From Succinivibrio dextrinosolvens (GTDB lineage: Bacteria; Pseudomonadota; Gammaproteobacteria; Enterobacterales; Succinivibrionaceae): a stretch of 44,450 nucleotides of DNA. The DNA lies in contig NZ_FPAH01000021.1 of NCBI RefSeq assembly GCF_900116345.1, forward strand, positions 1-44,450. The letters run 5' to 3'. The position numbers were made by a program, and so were the translations under genes. Under the pieces are notes generated by a model, which did no database searches, was not told where the DNA came from, and worked only from the letters and a program-made list of their open reading frames with translations. Position 1 is the stretch's first letter; each line of letters begins with the position of its first letter. Shown one piece after another: positions 18,723 through 26,891 of this stretch.

Positions 18723-20024
18723 ATGACAGAGATAATTTCAACTAGACAGCAATTAGTAAATGAAATTAATCAATCATCAACCTTCAAACTTGATAGTGAA
18801 GGAAATTTAAAAAAAGCGGGATTTCTTGACAAGGTAAAAAACTTCTTTTCCTCAGTTTTCAATGCCACTGATTATGCAATTCGTAAAGAAGCCATTGAAA
18901 ACAAGATAGTAGACATACTGAGCAATGATAAGGAAGCTACTGATATTACTGACAAGAACAATTCAAATAACCTTAAGTCACTAAGTTCGAAACTCAGTGG
19001 TAAATACAATAATACCGCAACTTTATTGAACCTTTACTCCAAAATCAATGAGTTTTCCCCTGATAAGAAAAAACTTGCAAAAGCATGTATAGATAGCTGT
19101 CAGCTTCAGACTCCAGATTCAAACCTGTCACTTAAAGTAAAAGTAGATGGTTTAAAAACTTTTATCAATGAATTAGCTAAATTAAAACCAATGGAGCAGA
19201 TTGATAAAAAACAACTGCAGGCGCTAAATAATGCTATAAAAAATAATGTACAGAAATTCATTAAAGATAGTATGTCAAATACATTTGACCTAATGAGTTC
19301 TCAGCTAAGTAAAGATATTGGTCGTCAAACCATTATTGTTAACAATAATAAATTTATGGAAACAAATTCTGAAGATCAAACAAAAATCAATCAGAAAATT
19401 AACGCTTTTAAAAAAGCAATTCCAAACGAGACTCATCAGCAGTATTTGTCCTGGTTGCTTAATCAGGCAGCTCAGTCTGATATGTCTCAACTATTTCTTA
19501 ATAAGGATTTTGCCGAAAGTGATTTGGGACTTAAGGCACCAAAAGGCTTTTTAGCTTTAAATTCTGGCGGAAATGGCCTCTTTCAGCTTTCACAGTCTAC
19601 TGATCTAAACCAGATTAAGAGTGATGCGCAGAAGGGCTATCCAATGTATGACATTCAGGTTCATAGTGAAAAAGGAAAGGTTGTAGGAGCTACAGTAAAA
19701 ATCATGTCTCCCTACTGTGCATCTAACATACAGTTAGGAGATAAAATTTCAGATCCTGTTATTTATGGAAACTCCGTATTCGAAGTAGACCTGTCAAAGA
19801 CAGAGCCAAGCATTAAAAATGTTAGCGTATCTTACAGTATTGGAAAGCCAGAGTTCTACACAGGAAAAAGGACAGAGAAGCCAGCACAGAACACAAACAA
19901 TGTTAATAATCAGAATCAGAGGAAAAAAATCCCTAATGTAGCAAATAAATTTGGAAATGACTTCTCTAGTAAGTTAAATAATATATTAGGACAAAGTAAT
20001 TCTAAAATGAAGAACAAAGTATAA
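18723..20024 (+). CDS. 433-residue protein of unknown function, candidate type III effector
   Basis: No family is recognised. It has no signal peptide. The N-terminus is Ser/Thr/Gln-rich (ISTRQQLVNEINQSS), as in type III substrates, and residues 34-46 contain GFLDKVKNFFSSVF, whose last nine residues match the VxxFFSxVF motif of the giant protein. The middle (50-250) is mainly helical, and residues 260-375 look mixed alpha/beta (GFLALNSGGNGLFQLS, YSIGKPEFYTG). The C-terminus is Asn/Gln/Lys-rich and probably disordered. AAGGAG lies 7 bases before the ATG. Its place directly behind a CesT-like gene is the main reason to propose an effector. No catalytic motif is apparent. Confidence 0.6.
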   Translation: MTEIISTRQQLVNEINQSSTFKLDSEGNLKKAGFLDKVKNFFSSVFNATDYAIRKEAIENKIVDILSNDKEATDITDKNNSNNLKSLSSKLSGKYNNTATLLNLYSKINEFSPDKKKLAKACIDSCQLQTPDSNLSLKVKVDGLKTFINELAKLKPMEQIDKKQLQALNNAIKNNVQKFIKDSMSNTFDLMSSQLSKDIGRQTIIVNNNKFMETNSEDQTKINQKINAFKKAIPNETHQQYLSWLLNQAAQSDMSQLFLNKDFAESDLGLKAPKGFLALNSGGNGLFQLSQSTDLNQIKSDAQKGYPMYDIQVHSEKGKVVGATVKIMSPYCASNIQLGDKISDPVIYGNSVFEVDLSKTEPSIKNVSVSYSIGKPEFYTGKRTEKPAQNTNNVNNQNQRKKIPNVANKFGNDFSSKLNNILGQSNSKMKNKV

Positions 20025-20054
20025 CCTTGGATCTCTGCTTTACTCCTCTCTTTA

Positions 20055-20084
20055 AACTTCTCCGTTAAAAAGAACGGAGAAGTT
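20055..20084 (+). terminator. 12-bp perfect hairpin after the effector gene
   Basis: AACTTCTCCGTT and AACGGAGAAGTT form a perfect 12-bp stem around AAAAAG. It is followed by CTAGTTAC rather than a T-run, so it may stabilise the transcript or act as an imperfect terminator. Confidence 0.5.
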
Positions 20085-20189
20085 CTAGTTACAAATCTAA
20101 TCTCATATACATATTACAAAGATTGTATTGAAATGGATTTCTCTGTAAATATAAAGAATTCGTTTAGAAACAAAAAAGAAAGCAAAGAC

Positions 20190-20221
20190 TCCGCGTTACA
20201 TCAAAATAACGCGGATTTTTT
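20190..20221. terminator. Terminator between the convergent effector and ABC transporter genes
   Basis: TCCGCGTTA and TAACGCGGA form a 9-bp stem with an 8-base loop, followed by six Ts on the plus strand. It closes the chaperone-effector unit. It lies directly after the minus-strand ABC transporter stop codon, but the minus strand shows only a weak T-run. Confidence 0.8.
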
Positions 20222-20223
20222 GA

Positions 20224-22014
20224 TTAGACAGCAGAAGCTTCTGTGAACTTCCAGGAGGCATCATCCTCAGATAAAAGAGCATATCTGTGAACAGAAAGAA
20301 GTGTTGAACGATGTCCGACACTAATCATAATGGTATCTGGCAAATTATCCTTTAAGAGTTTATAGGACTTCTGCTCAATATTCTCATCCATTGCAGAACT
20401 GGCCTCATCTAAAAACAGCATCTGAGGCTTAATCAGCAGAGCTCTGATGATAGCGATACGCTGCTGTTCACCTAAGGATAGAATTGATGACCAGTTATCC
20501 TTCACATCAAGATTCTCAATTAAATGAGAAAGGTTAAGCTCATTTAGATAACGTTCAATTGAACCGTCATTTGAAATCTGTCCTGGATAGGAAATAGCCT
20601 CTCTCAGGGTTCCCAAAGGCAGATATGGACGCTGAGACAGGAAGAGAGTATTGGCATCCTTAGGAATAACCACATCACCCTGTGCATAAGGCCAGATGCT
20701 GGCAAAGGTCTTAATAAGTGTAGACTTACCGCATCCGGATGGACCTCTAATAAGTAAAGAGTCACCTTTTGCGAGCTTAAAGTCAATGTTCTTCCACAGC
20801 TTAGCTCCTGATGGAGAATTCACGTTCAGCTTTGAGACCTCAAAGTCAGAACTCTCCCCTTTCTTAGACTCAAGACACAGAATTCCCAGACTTGAATCCA
20901 TACTGTCAAAGAATAAGGCAAGACGGTCGGTAACAGCTTTATAGCTTGCCCATGAGGAGAAAGAACTGATTACGGTAGACAGAGAATCCTGAACACGACC
21001 GAAGGCAGAGTTGATCTGCATAATACTGCCCATGGTAATTACCTTAGCAAAGTACATAGGCGCAGAGATCAGAATCGGGAAGATAACCGCTGTCTGAGCA
21101 TAACCTAAAGTAAAGAAGCCAAGCTTCTTCTCTCTTTTAATCAGCTTGATATAGTTTTTAACAACATCCAGGAAGCTTACATTCAGAATTTTCTCCTCAG
21201 AATCAGTTCCCTTATAAAGAGCAATAGACTCTGCATTTTCACGAACACGAATCAGGGAGAAACGGAAGTCAGCCTCATAGCGCTGCTGACGGAAATTAAG
21301 CTTTACCAGAGGCTTTCCGATCCAGAAGGTCAGAAGAGTACCGATAAAAGCGTATGCACATGCCAGATACAGCATATAACCATCTGGAAGATGCAGTTCA
21401 TAGCCATTCCATAAAGTCATGGTAACAGCATGAGATAAATCCCAAAGAACTACACCAAAGGTTCCAAGCATAGCAAGGTCTGAGGCTGTACCTAAAATCA
21501 GGGAAATACTGCTGCCGACAAAACCGTTGAGGTCTTCTGAAATACGCTGGTCTGGGTTTTCAGTCTTTCTGTCTTCAAGCTGCATCTTGTAGTAGGTGTC
21601 AGCATCAATATAGTCATGAATAACTTTGTTGGTAAACCATTTACGCCAGTGGATGGCAAGCTTTGATCTAAGATAGGAGTTGTAGACTGAGACTACAACA
21701 TGAATGGTGGCAAGCACCACAAAGACCATCAGCTGATATTTAAAACCTTCCAGATCATAATTCTGAATCGTATCCCAGAATTCCTTGTACCAGGTGTTGA
21801 TTACCTTGGCAAGGTAGATGGCACCGCCGGTCAGAGCCACAATACACAGAAGCAGAAACCAGGCAAAAATACTGTCCTTTGAGCCCCAGAACAGTTTAAT
21901 CATTCTCCAGCCGGCCTTGATAGAAACCTTTAAAGGCAGGCTGTCTGCGCCATGATATTTTTCTCTTAGTTTGTCAGAATTGTCTTCGTTTTTGAAAATG
22001 GAAAGTTTAAACAT
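20224..22014 (-). CDS. ABC transporter, fused membrane and ATPase domains (YddA/SbmA-BacA type)
   Basis: A 596-residue inner-membrane half-transporter. The ABC_membrane_2-type domain (about 30-370) has six hydrophobic segments, HWRKWFTNKVIHDYI and the family hallmark NPDQRISEDLN. The ATPase domain (about 400-596) has Walker A GPSGCGKST, signature LSLGEQQR, Walker B MLFLDEASSAMD and the H-loop VGHR. The architecture matches E. coli YddA (561 residues), whose substrate is uncertain; relatives move peptides, cobalamin or acyl-CoA. It is encoded 3 bases after the HAD phosphatase gene on the same strand, so the two form an operon. Confidence 0.9.
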   Translation of the reverse strand: MFKLSIFKNEDNSDKLREKYHGADSLPLKVSIKAGWRMIKLFWGSKDSIFAWFLLLCIVALTGGAIYLAKVINTWYKEFWDTIQNYDLEGFKYQLMVFVVLATIHVVVSVYNSYLRSKLAIHWRKWFTNKVIHDYIDADTYYKMQLEDRKTENPDQRISEDLNGFVGSSISLILGTASDLAMLGTFGVVLWDLSHAVTMTLWNGYELHLPDGYMLYLACAYAFIGTLLTFWIGKPLVKLNFRQQRYEADFRFSLIRVRENAESIALYKGTDSEEKILNVSFLDVVKNYIKLIKREKKLGFFTLGYAQTAVIFPILISAPMYFAKVITMGSIMQINSAFGRVQDSLSTVISSFSSWASYKAVTDRLALFFDSMDSSLGILCLESKKGESSDFEVSKLNVNSPSGAKLWKNIDFKLAKGDSLLIRGPSGCGKSTLIKTFASIWPYAQGDVVIPKDANTLFLSQRPYLPLGTLREAISYPGQISNDGSIERYLNELNLSHLIENLDVKDNWSSILSLGEQQRIAIIRALLIKPQMLFLDEASSAMDENIEQKSYKLLKDNLPDTIMISVGHRSTLLSVHRYALLSEDDASWKFTEASAV

Positions 22015-22017
22015 AGT

Positions 22018-22893
22018 TTACTTTAAAAATTTCTTAATAACTGCTGCGACACCGTCTTCATCATTGGTTTTGGTAACCACGTCTGCGGCTTCCTTTACAA
22101 CGTCAAAAGCATTTTCCATAGCTACCCCCAGACCTGCAGTCTGAATCATGTGCAGATCATTCTCAGCATCTCCAAATGCGATGGAGCTCTTAACCGGATA
22201 TCCAAGTCTGATACACAGACTCTTAAGTCCTGTACCCTTTGATGATTTGTTAGGAATGAATTCAAGGAAATTAGGATTTGAACGGACCACGTTAAAGACG
22301 CTGGTCAGACTTTCAGGAAGCTTTGATTTTACCAGATCAATTACTTTCTCTTCTCCGACAATCATAACCTTGAAGAATTCCTCATAGTTGTCAATCTTCA
22401 TGAAATCATCTTCCACAAAGCCAACGTCTGAGGTATCTATTTCAATCTGGGTATAAGGGTTGTGATCCTCAATCACCAGACCGCGGGTTACTGAATAGCC
22501 ATGCACTCTTGCTCCTTTAAAAGAGTGAGCAAAAGCGGTTATAACCTTGGCAAGCTTGCCTGATGCAGTGGTTCTAAACACGGTTGGATAACCGACGATA
22601 CTGTTATGTGCAATATACTCAGACAGTCTTACCACACAGGAACCGTTAAAACATACCGCGTAGGAATTCTCATTAAGACAGCCCAGCTCATTCATGACCC
22701 TAACAGCGCTTTTAGGGTGTCTACCGGTTGCAATAGCAATGGAGAAGCCCTGCTCCTGAGCTTTCTTCAGGACCTTCTTGTTGGTCTCGCTGATGCTTTT
22801 GTCAGAACGAAGAAGTGTGTCATCAAGATCTAAGGTGATTACTTTATATTTATCTAATTCTACAGGAAGTGAATCCAGTGTATATTTTGCCAA
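22018..22893 (-). CDS. Cof-type HAD-IIB family phosphatase
   Basis: A 291-residue haloacid-dehalogenase-like hydrolase of the Cof/YidA subgroup, acting on small phosphorylated metabolites (sugar phosphates or flavin/thiamine intermediates); the substrate is not predictable. Motif I is TLDLDDTLL (residues 20-28, nucleophile DxD), motif II is AIATGRH, and motif IV is SIAFGDAENDLHMI, followed by the typical GVAMENAFDVVKEAADVVT. The long insertion between motifs II and IV is the IIB cap. It is the first gene of a two-gene minus-strand unit with the ABC transporter. Confidence 0.9.
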   Translation of the reverse strand: MAKYTLDSLPVELDKYKVITLDLDDTLLRSDKSISETNKKVLKKAQEQGFSIAIATGRHPKSAVRVMNELGCLNENSYAVCFNGSCVVRLSEYIAHNSIVGYPTVFRTTASGKLAKVITAFAHSFKGARVHGYSVTRGLVIEDHNPYTQIEIDTSDVGFVEDDFMKIDNYEEFFKVMIVGEEKVIDLVKSKLPESLTSVFNVVRSNPNFLEFIPNKSSKGTGLKSLCIRLGYPVKSSIAFGDAENDLHMIQTAGLGVAMENAFDVVKEAADVVTKTNDEDGVAAVIKKFLK

Positions 22894-23293
22894 TTTATTA
22901 TCCTCTAATTAACAGCCTCTAATTATAAGGAAAAAACCGTTTCTTTTCATGATTTTTTGTATATTTAATTACACGTAAGAAAGTTAATCAGCAGTGTTTT
23001 TCCAAAGGCTTTAATCATCTAATTTTTACACACAAAAATTATCCTTTTCTGATAACAGATAGCAAGCTTTTTAGAAAATTAATTTCAAAAATAATCAATA
23101 AAATATTTCAAATGAAATTTTATTCACCAAAACGGCTTTAGAAAGCGATTTATATAAAGTGCAAAAATTTAGATTAAATCTACAATTTTGACTTTTGATG
23201 TTTCATTAGTTTCTATTCTTTGAACTCAGACACGTTTTAATATCTGATTTTTATGTTAATTTTACATCAACAACAATAACAAAGGAGGTTCGT
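22894..23293. other. AT-rich divergent intergenic region upstream of rsd
   Basis: No gene is visible in these 400 bases. A possible plus-strand promoter, TTGACT (23188-23193) - 18 bases - TCTATT (23212-23217), lies about 76 bases before rsd. The rest is low-complexity AT sequence, and no palindrome stands out. Confidence 0.4.
23188..23217 (+). promoter_or_regulatory. Candidate promoter of rsd
   Basis: TTGACT (5 of 6 consensus bases) and TCTATT (4 of 6) are separated by 18 bases. Confidence 0.35.
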
Positions 23294-23797
23294 ATGTCCT
23301 CGAAACAATTTGGTAAGAACTTCAATACTACCCTACAGAAAGTTGATGATAAGTACAGCTGGATCAATGACATGATCAAGGCTCGCAAGGAGCTAGTGAT
23401 TCAGTACATGAGAATTCTCAACGTATCTGTATCACGAAGTTCTAATAAGAATGATGTCTGTTACCCTTCCTACGAGGATGTAACAAAATTCTGTGATCAG
23501 CTGGTTGATTACATGTCTCACGGTCACTTCGACCTCTTCCCAAAAATTCTTGAACTCATCGAAAACGCATCAGGACGTTCACTTTCAATAGCACACAGAA
23601 CCCTTCCAAGAATAGAAGATACCACAGAGTATCTGATGAAATTTACAGATAAATACGCCGAGGATCTGAACGAGGCGAAGATGGCCACCGTACAGAAAGA
23701 TCTATCATCAATCGGCAAGGCTTTAGAGGTAAGATTTAAAAACGAGGATCGACTGATCATCGCTCTAAGACTGGTTCACACCATAGTCTCAGGTTAA
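23294..23797 (+). CDS. rsd: Rsd/AlgQ family anti-sigma-70 regulator
   Basis: Rsd binds region 4 of the housekeeping sigma factor and helps alternative sigma factors gain polymerase in stationary phase. The 167-residue protein (E. coli Rsd is 158) shows the family core WINDMIKARKELVIQYM, then FCDQLVDYMSHGHFDLF (E. coli has FCQSLVDYLSAGHFSIY), and the C-terminal SSIGKALEVRFKNEDRLI (E. coli DIGEALEARFVLEDKLI). The Shine-Dalgarno AAAGGAGG is very strong and sits 5 bases before the ATG. It is a single-gene unit with its own terminator. Confidence 0.9.
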   Translation: MSSKQFGKNFNTTLQKVDDKYSWINDMIKARKELVIQYMRILNVSVSRSSNKNDVCYPSYEDVTKFCDQLVDYMSHGHFDLFPKILELIENASGRSLSIAHRTLPRIEDTTEYLMKFTDKYAEDLNEAKMATVQKDLSSIGKALEVRFKNEDRLIIALRLVHTIVSG

Positions 23798-23805
23798 AAA
23801 AGTGT

Positions 23806-23846
23806 AAAAAAAATCTCCGTCATCCTAAACAACGGAGATTTTTTTT
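23806..23846. terminator. Bidirectional terminator between rsd and radA
   Basis: A run of As plus ATCTCCGT pairs with ACGGAGAT plus a run of Ts, a perfect stem of about 15 bp. Ts follow the GC core on both strands. It serves convergent rsd and the prfC-radA operon. Confidence 0.9.
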
Positions 23847-23894
23847 GATATCTGTTTAAAGACTTTCTTTAAAAATATTTGTATCAGGAGTTTT

Positions 23895-25271
23895 TTAAAT
23901 CAGATTAAAGAGGTCGGTTACCCTTCGTACAGGAATCACTTCAACATTGTTAAGTCTGCGTCTTGGTGCGTTGTCATAAGGCACCACTATTCTAACAAAG
24001 CCCTGCTTAACAGCCTCTGCAATTCGCTCCTGTCCATATGGTACAGGACGGATTTCTCCAGTAAGACCAATTTCACCAAAGGCGATAGTGCCCTTATCTA
24101 TCGGTCTGTCCTTAAAGGAGGAAATAAGTGCCATAGCTAAAGGAACATCAGCAGAAGTATCCTCAACCTTGACACCGCCCACAATGTTAACAAAGACATC
24201 CTGATCACCTAAGGAAAACTCAGCATGACGATGAAGCACCGAAAGGAGCATGGACAGACGGTTCTGGTCAGTACCCAAAGATAGTCTTCTTGGATTTGAA
24301 TATAAGGAGAGGTCAACCAATCCCTGAAGTTCAACCAGTAAAGGACGGGTGCCCTCCCAGGTTACCATGGCAAGAGAGCCGGGAGCTACAGTCTCCTGAC
24401 GGCTTAAAAAGATAGCAGAAGGATTCTTAACTTCCTTAAGACCTTCATCAGTCATGGCAAAAACACCGATTTCATTTACCGCTCCAAAGCGGTTCTTCTG
24501 ACAGCGAAGGGTTCTGTAACGCATATCAGTACCAGCCTCAAGGATAATGGAGCAGTCAACACAGTGCTCTAAAATCTTAGGACCTGCCAGAGTTCCATCC
24601 TTGGTGACATGACCTACCATAAAGACCGCAATGCCGGTTCTCTTGGCAAACTGAGTTAAAGCAGCAGCGCCCTCACGTACCTGGGATACTGAGCCTGGTG
24701 CTGATTCAATTCCATTTACATGCATCACCTGAATAGAGTCTACAATCAGAACCTGAGGCTGTTCTGAACTAGCCATCTCACAGATGGAATCAATTGAGGT
24801 CTCAGCTGCGATTCTTATCCTGTCTGTACCGATTTTAAGTCTGGCTGCTCTGATTGCCACCTGCTGCAGAGACTCCTCTCCGGTTACATACAGAATCTTA
24901 TGGGAAAGACATAAGCGGCCAACGGTCTGCAGAAGCAGAGTTGATTTACCGGCACCTGGATTACCACCGATAAGAGTGACAGAACCACTTACAATACCGC
25001 CGCCTAAAACTCGGTCAAATTCACTAAAGCCTGTGGAAATTCTTGGTCGGGAGGTTAAATCAACACTTGATAAATTGCAGATACCAGAACCGGAGGCCCC
25101 GGCAAAACCATTCAGGGCCCTGGCTGCGACCTTGGCACCAGGGTTTGGAGCATTATCAACAAGAGTCTCAGAGATGGTTGCAGCTTCGCCGCATTCAGAA
25201 CAGATACCCTGCCAGCGGGAGTATTTAGCACCGCAGGCAGAACAGATAAAGATACTCTTTGGTTTTGCCAT
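23895..25271 (-). CDS. radA: DNA repair protein RadA
   Basis: RecA-like branch-migration helicase that processes recombination intermediates. Its 458 residues are close to the E. coli length (460). It has an N-terminal C4 zinc finger (CSACG...CSECG, residues 10-30), Walker A GGNPGAGKST near 101, the RadA-specific KNRFG motif near 255, and a C-terminal Lon-like domain with QDVFVNIVGGVKVEDTSAD. It is the last gene of a four-gene minus-strand operon, 5 bases after serB; the serB-radA pairing is conserved in enterobacteria. Confidence 0.97.
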   Translation of the reverse strand: MAKPKSIFICSACGAKYSRWQGICSECGEAATISETLVDNAPNPGAKVAARALNGFAGASGSGICNLSSVDLTSRPRISTGFSEFDRVLGGGIVSGSVTLIGGNPGAGKSTLLLQTVGRLCLSHKILYVTGEESLQQVAIRAARLKIGTDRIRIAAETSIDSICEMASSEQPQVLIVDSIQVMHVNGIESAPGSVSQVREGAAALTQFAKRTGIAVFMVGHVTKDGTLAGPKILEHCVDCSIILEAGTDMRYRTLRCQKNRFGAVNEIGVFAMTDEGLKEVKNPSAIFLSRQETVAPGSLAMVTWEGTRPLLVELQGLVDLSLYSNPRRLSLGTDQNRLSMLLSVLHRHAEFSLGDQDVFVNIVGGVKVEDTSADVPLAMALISSFKDRPIDKGTIAFGEIGLTGEIRPVPYGQERIAEAVKQGFVRIVVPYDNAPRRRLNNVEVIPVRRVTDLFNLI

Positions 25272-25276
25272 AAAAA

Positions 25277-26158
25277 TTAAGAATTCAGTAAAAGTAACAG
25301 CGCCACAGCTGTCAGATCAGAATGATTTATGCAGGCTGGAGCCAGTTTCTGAACCAGAGGTTTGGCATGATAGGCAATTCCCAGTGCTGCGCCATCAATC
25401 ATTTTAAGATCATTTGCACCGTCACCTAAAACAATTATCTGAGATGCGTCGATGTTTTCACGTTTTTTCAGCTTCAGAACACCTTCAAGCTTAACCTCTG
25501 CATCCACAATTCGCTTATCTACCCTTCCGGTAAGTTTTCCGTCCTTAATCTCAAGCGAGTTGGCACAGACCATATCCAGCTTGTACTTGTCCTCAAGTAC
25601 ACAGATAAGCTGTTCAAAACCGCCCGAGCAGATGCCCTTTACCCAGTTGTGTTCAGAGACAGTATTCATCAGAATATCAAGACCGTCAGTCTCATTCATG
25701 ATAGCCTTAACATCCTCAATCACCTGAGCAGAACCACCTTCAAGCAGAGCCACACGCTGTTTTAGAGATTCAGTAAAATCCAAACCGCCGCGCATTGCCT
25801 GTTCAGTGATTTTAGAAACCTTTCCGAAAACTCCAAGCTGTCTTGCAATCTCGTCGATCCCCTCAATCTGTACAGATGTCATATCCATATCCAGACAGAT
25901 TTCACCGCGACGCTTTAAGGTAGGAAAAGACTCGCTGCACCAGACATCAAAATCAAGGGCTTCCTTTTCAATAAGCCTTTTTATCTTTGCTCTAATCTCT
26001 GCCTCGGGGGTATCACAGGAGAAAAGGGCGCCTACATGAGAAGTTAATTTCTTGGATCTGATTTTATAAAGCTTCAGGAAGGTCTGCTTTTCAAAGTGCT
26101 CCCATGCAGCATCTATATTAAAGTGTTCAGCCTTTTTAACGATAAAAACATAACTCAT
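25277..26158 (-). CDS. serB: Phosphoserine phosphatase
   Basis: Final step of serine synthesis, removing phosphate from O-phosphoserine. HAD motif I is DMDMT within CLDMDMTSVQIEGIDEIA (about residues 92-110), followed by the family signature TEQAMRGGLDFTESLKQRV, motif II (ICSGGFEQL) and motif IV (VLGDGANDLKMI). The C-terminal half is very conserved; the N-terminal 85 residues are divergent and shorter than in E. coli SerB (322 residues). It lies 4 bases after tatD and 5 bases before radA, so it is translationally coupled in the operon. Confidence 0.95.
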   Translation of the reverse strand: MSYVFIVKKAEHFNIDAAWEHFEKQTFLKLYKIRSKKLTSHVGALFSCDTPEAEIRAKIKRLIEKEALDFDVWCSESFPTLKRRGEICLDMDMTSVQIEGIDEIARQLGVFGKVSKITEQAMRGGLDFTESLKQRVALLEGGSAQVIEDVKAIMNETDGLDILMNTVSEHNWVKGICSGGFEQLICVLEDKYKLDMVCANSLEIKDGKLTGRVDKRIVDAEVKLEGVLKLKKRENIDASQIIVLGDGANDLKMIDGAALGIAYHAKPLVQKLAPACINHSDLTAVALLLLLNS

Positions 26159-26162
26159 AAAA

Positions 26163-26891
26163 CTAAATTCTCAACAGATTTTTTATATTAACTTCAACTA
26201 GGTGCTCTATATTATCAGCAGATAGATTTAAAATCGAACCTAATGATTTATAAGATTTTTTGAGCAGATCTGGAGCATATTCTCCGGTATGAAGGAAATC
26301 AGCGTCTGTTTCCAGGACAAGATGTTCCACTCCTACCGCATTTAAAACATTAATCATCTTCTGTGAAGCTTTGATTATATGAGATCCCACAGAAAGATAC
26401 ATCCCTAAATCAAGGTAATTTTTTGCAACCTCATAGGAGAAGGTAAAGTTATGAACAACACCTCTGAGTGTGCCTTTGTATTTTTTCAATACCCTGATAA
26501 GCTCCCCATGATAGCCTCTTATATGCAGGTTCACCGGCAAATCGTGTTTTACAGCAGCCTCAAGATGCTGCTCTAAAAGCTCTATCTGCTTATCAAGAGG
26601 AACATCAATCTTATTATCAAGACCGCATTCCCCTATTCCCTTAACCTGAGGTGAAGTTAAAAGAGAATTAAAAAGTTCCTCATCAAAGGGATGCTCAGAC
26701 ATGTACCAGGGATGAATTCCCACAAAAACAGGAATAGAAGGAAATGATTTTTCAAGAACCTTTAAGGTATTCTGGCTTTCTTGTAAATAGATCCCCACAG
26801 GAACAGGGGTAATGGAGGAATTCAACGCACACCCGACCGTTGCCCCGATATCAGGGAACATACCGGCATGAAGATGTGCGTCGTAAAGCAT
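26163..26891 (-). CDS. TatD-family metal-dependent hydrolase
   Basis: A 242-residue TIM-barrel phosphodiesterase or deoxyribonuclease of the TatD family. Metal-binding motifs in order are DAHLHAG (residues 4-10), the GIHPW loop, GIGECGLD (the metal-bridging Glu), NLHIRG, VVHNF and LETDAD. The closest E. coli counterpart by gene neighbourhood is YjjV, which lies in the prfC-serB region there. Its ATG directly follows the prfC stop codon with no gap. Relatives act in DNA repair and nucleic acid turnover, but the substrate here cannot be read from sequence. Confidence 0.88.
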   Translation of the reverse strand: MLYDAHLHAGMFPDIGATVGCALNSSITPVPVGIYLQESQNTLKVLEKSFPSIPVFVGIHPWYMSEHPFDEELFNSLLTSPQVKGIGECGLDNKIDVPLDKQIELLEQHLEAAVKHDLPVNLHIRGYHGELIRVLKKYKGTLRGVVHNFTFSYEVAKNYLDLGMYLSVGSHIIKASQKMINVLNAVGVEHLVLETDADFLHTGEYAPDLLKKSYKSLGSILNLSADNIEHLVEVNIKNLLRI

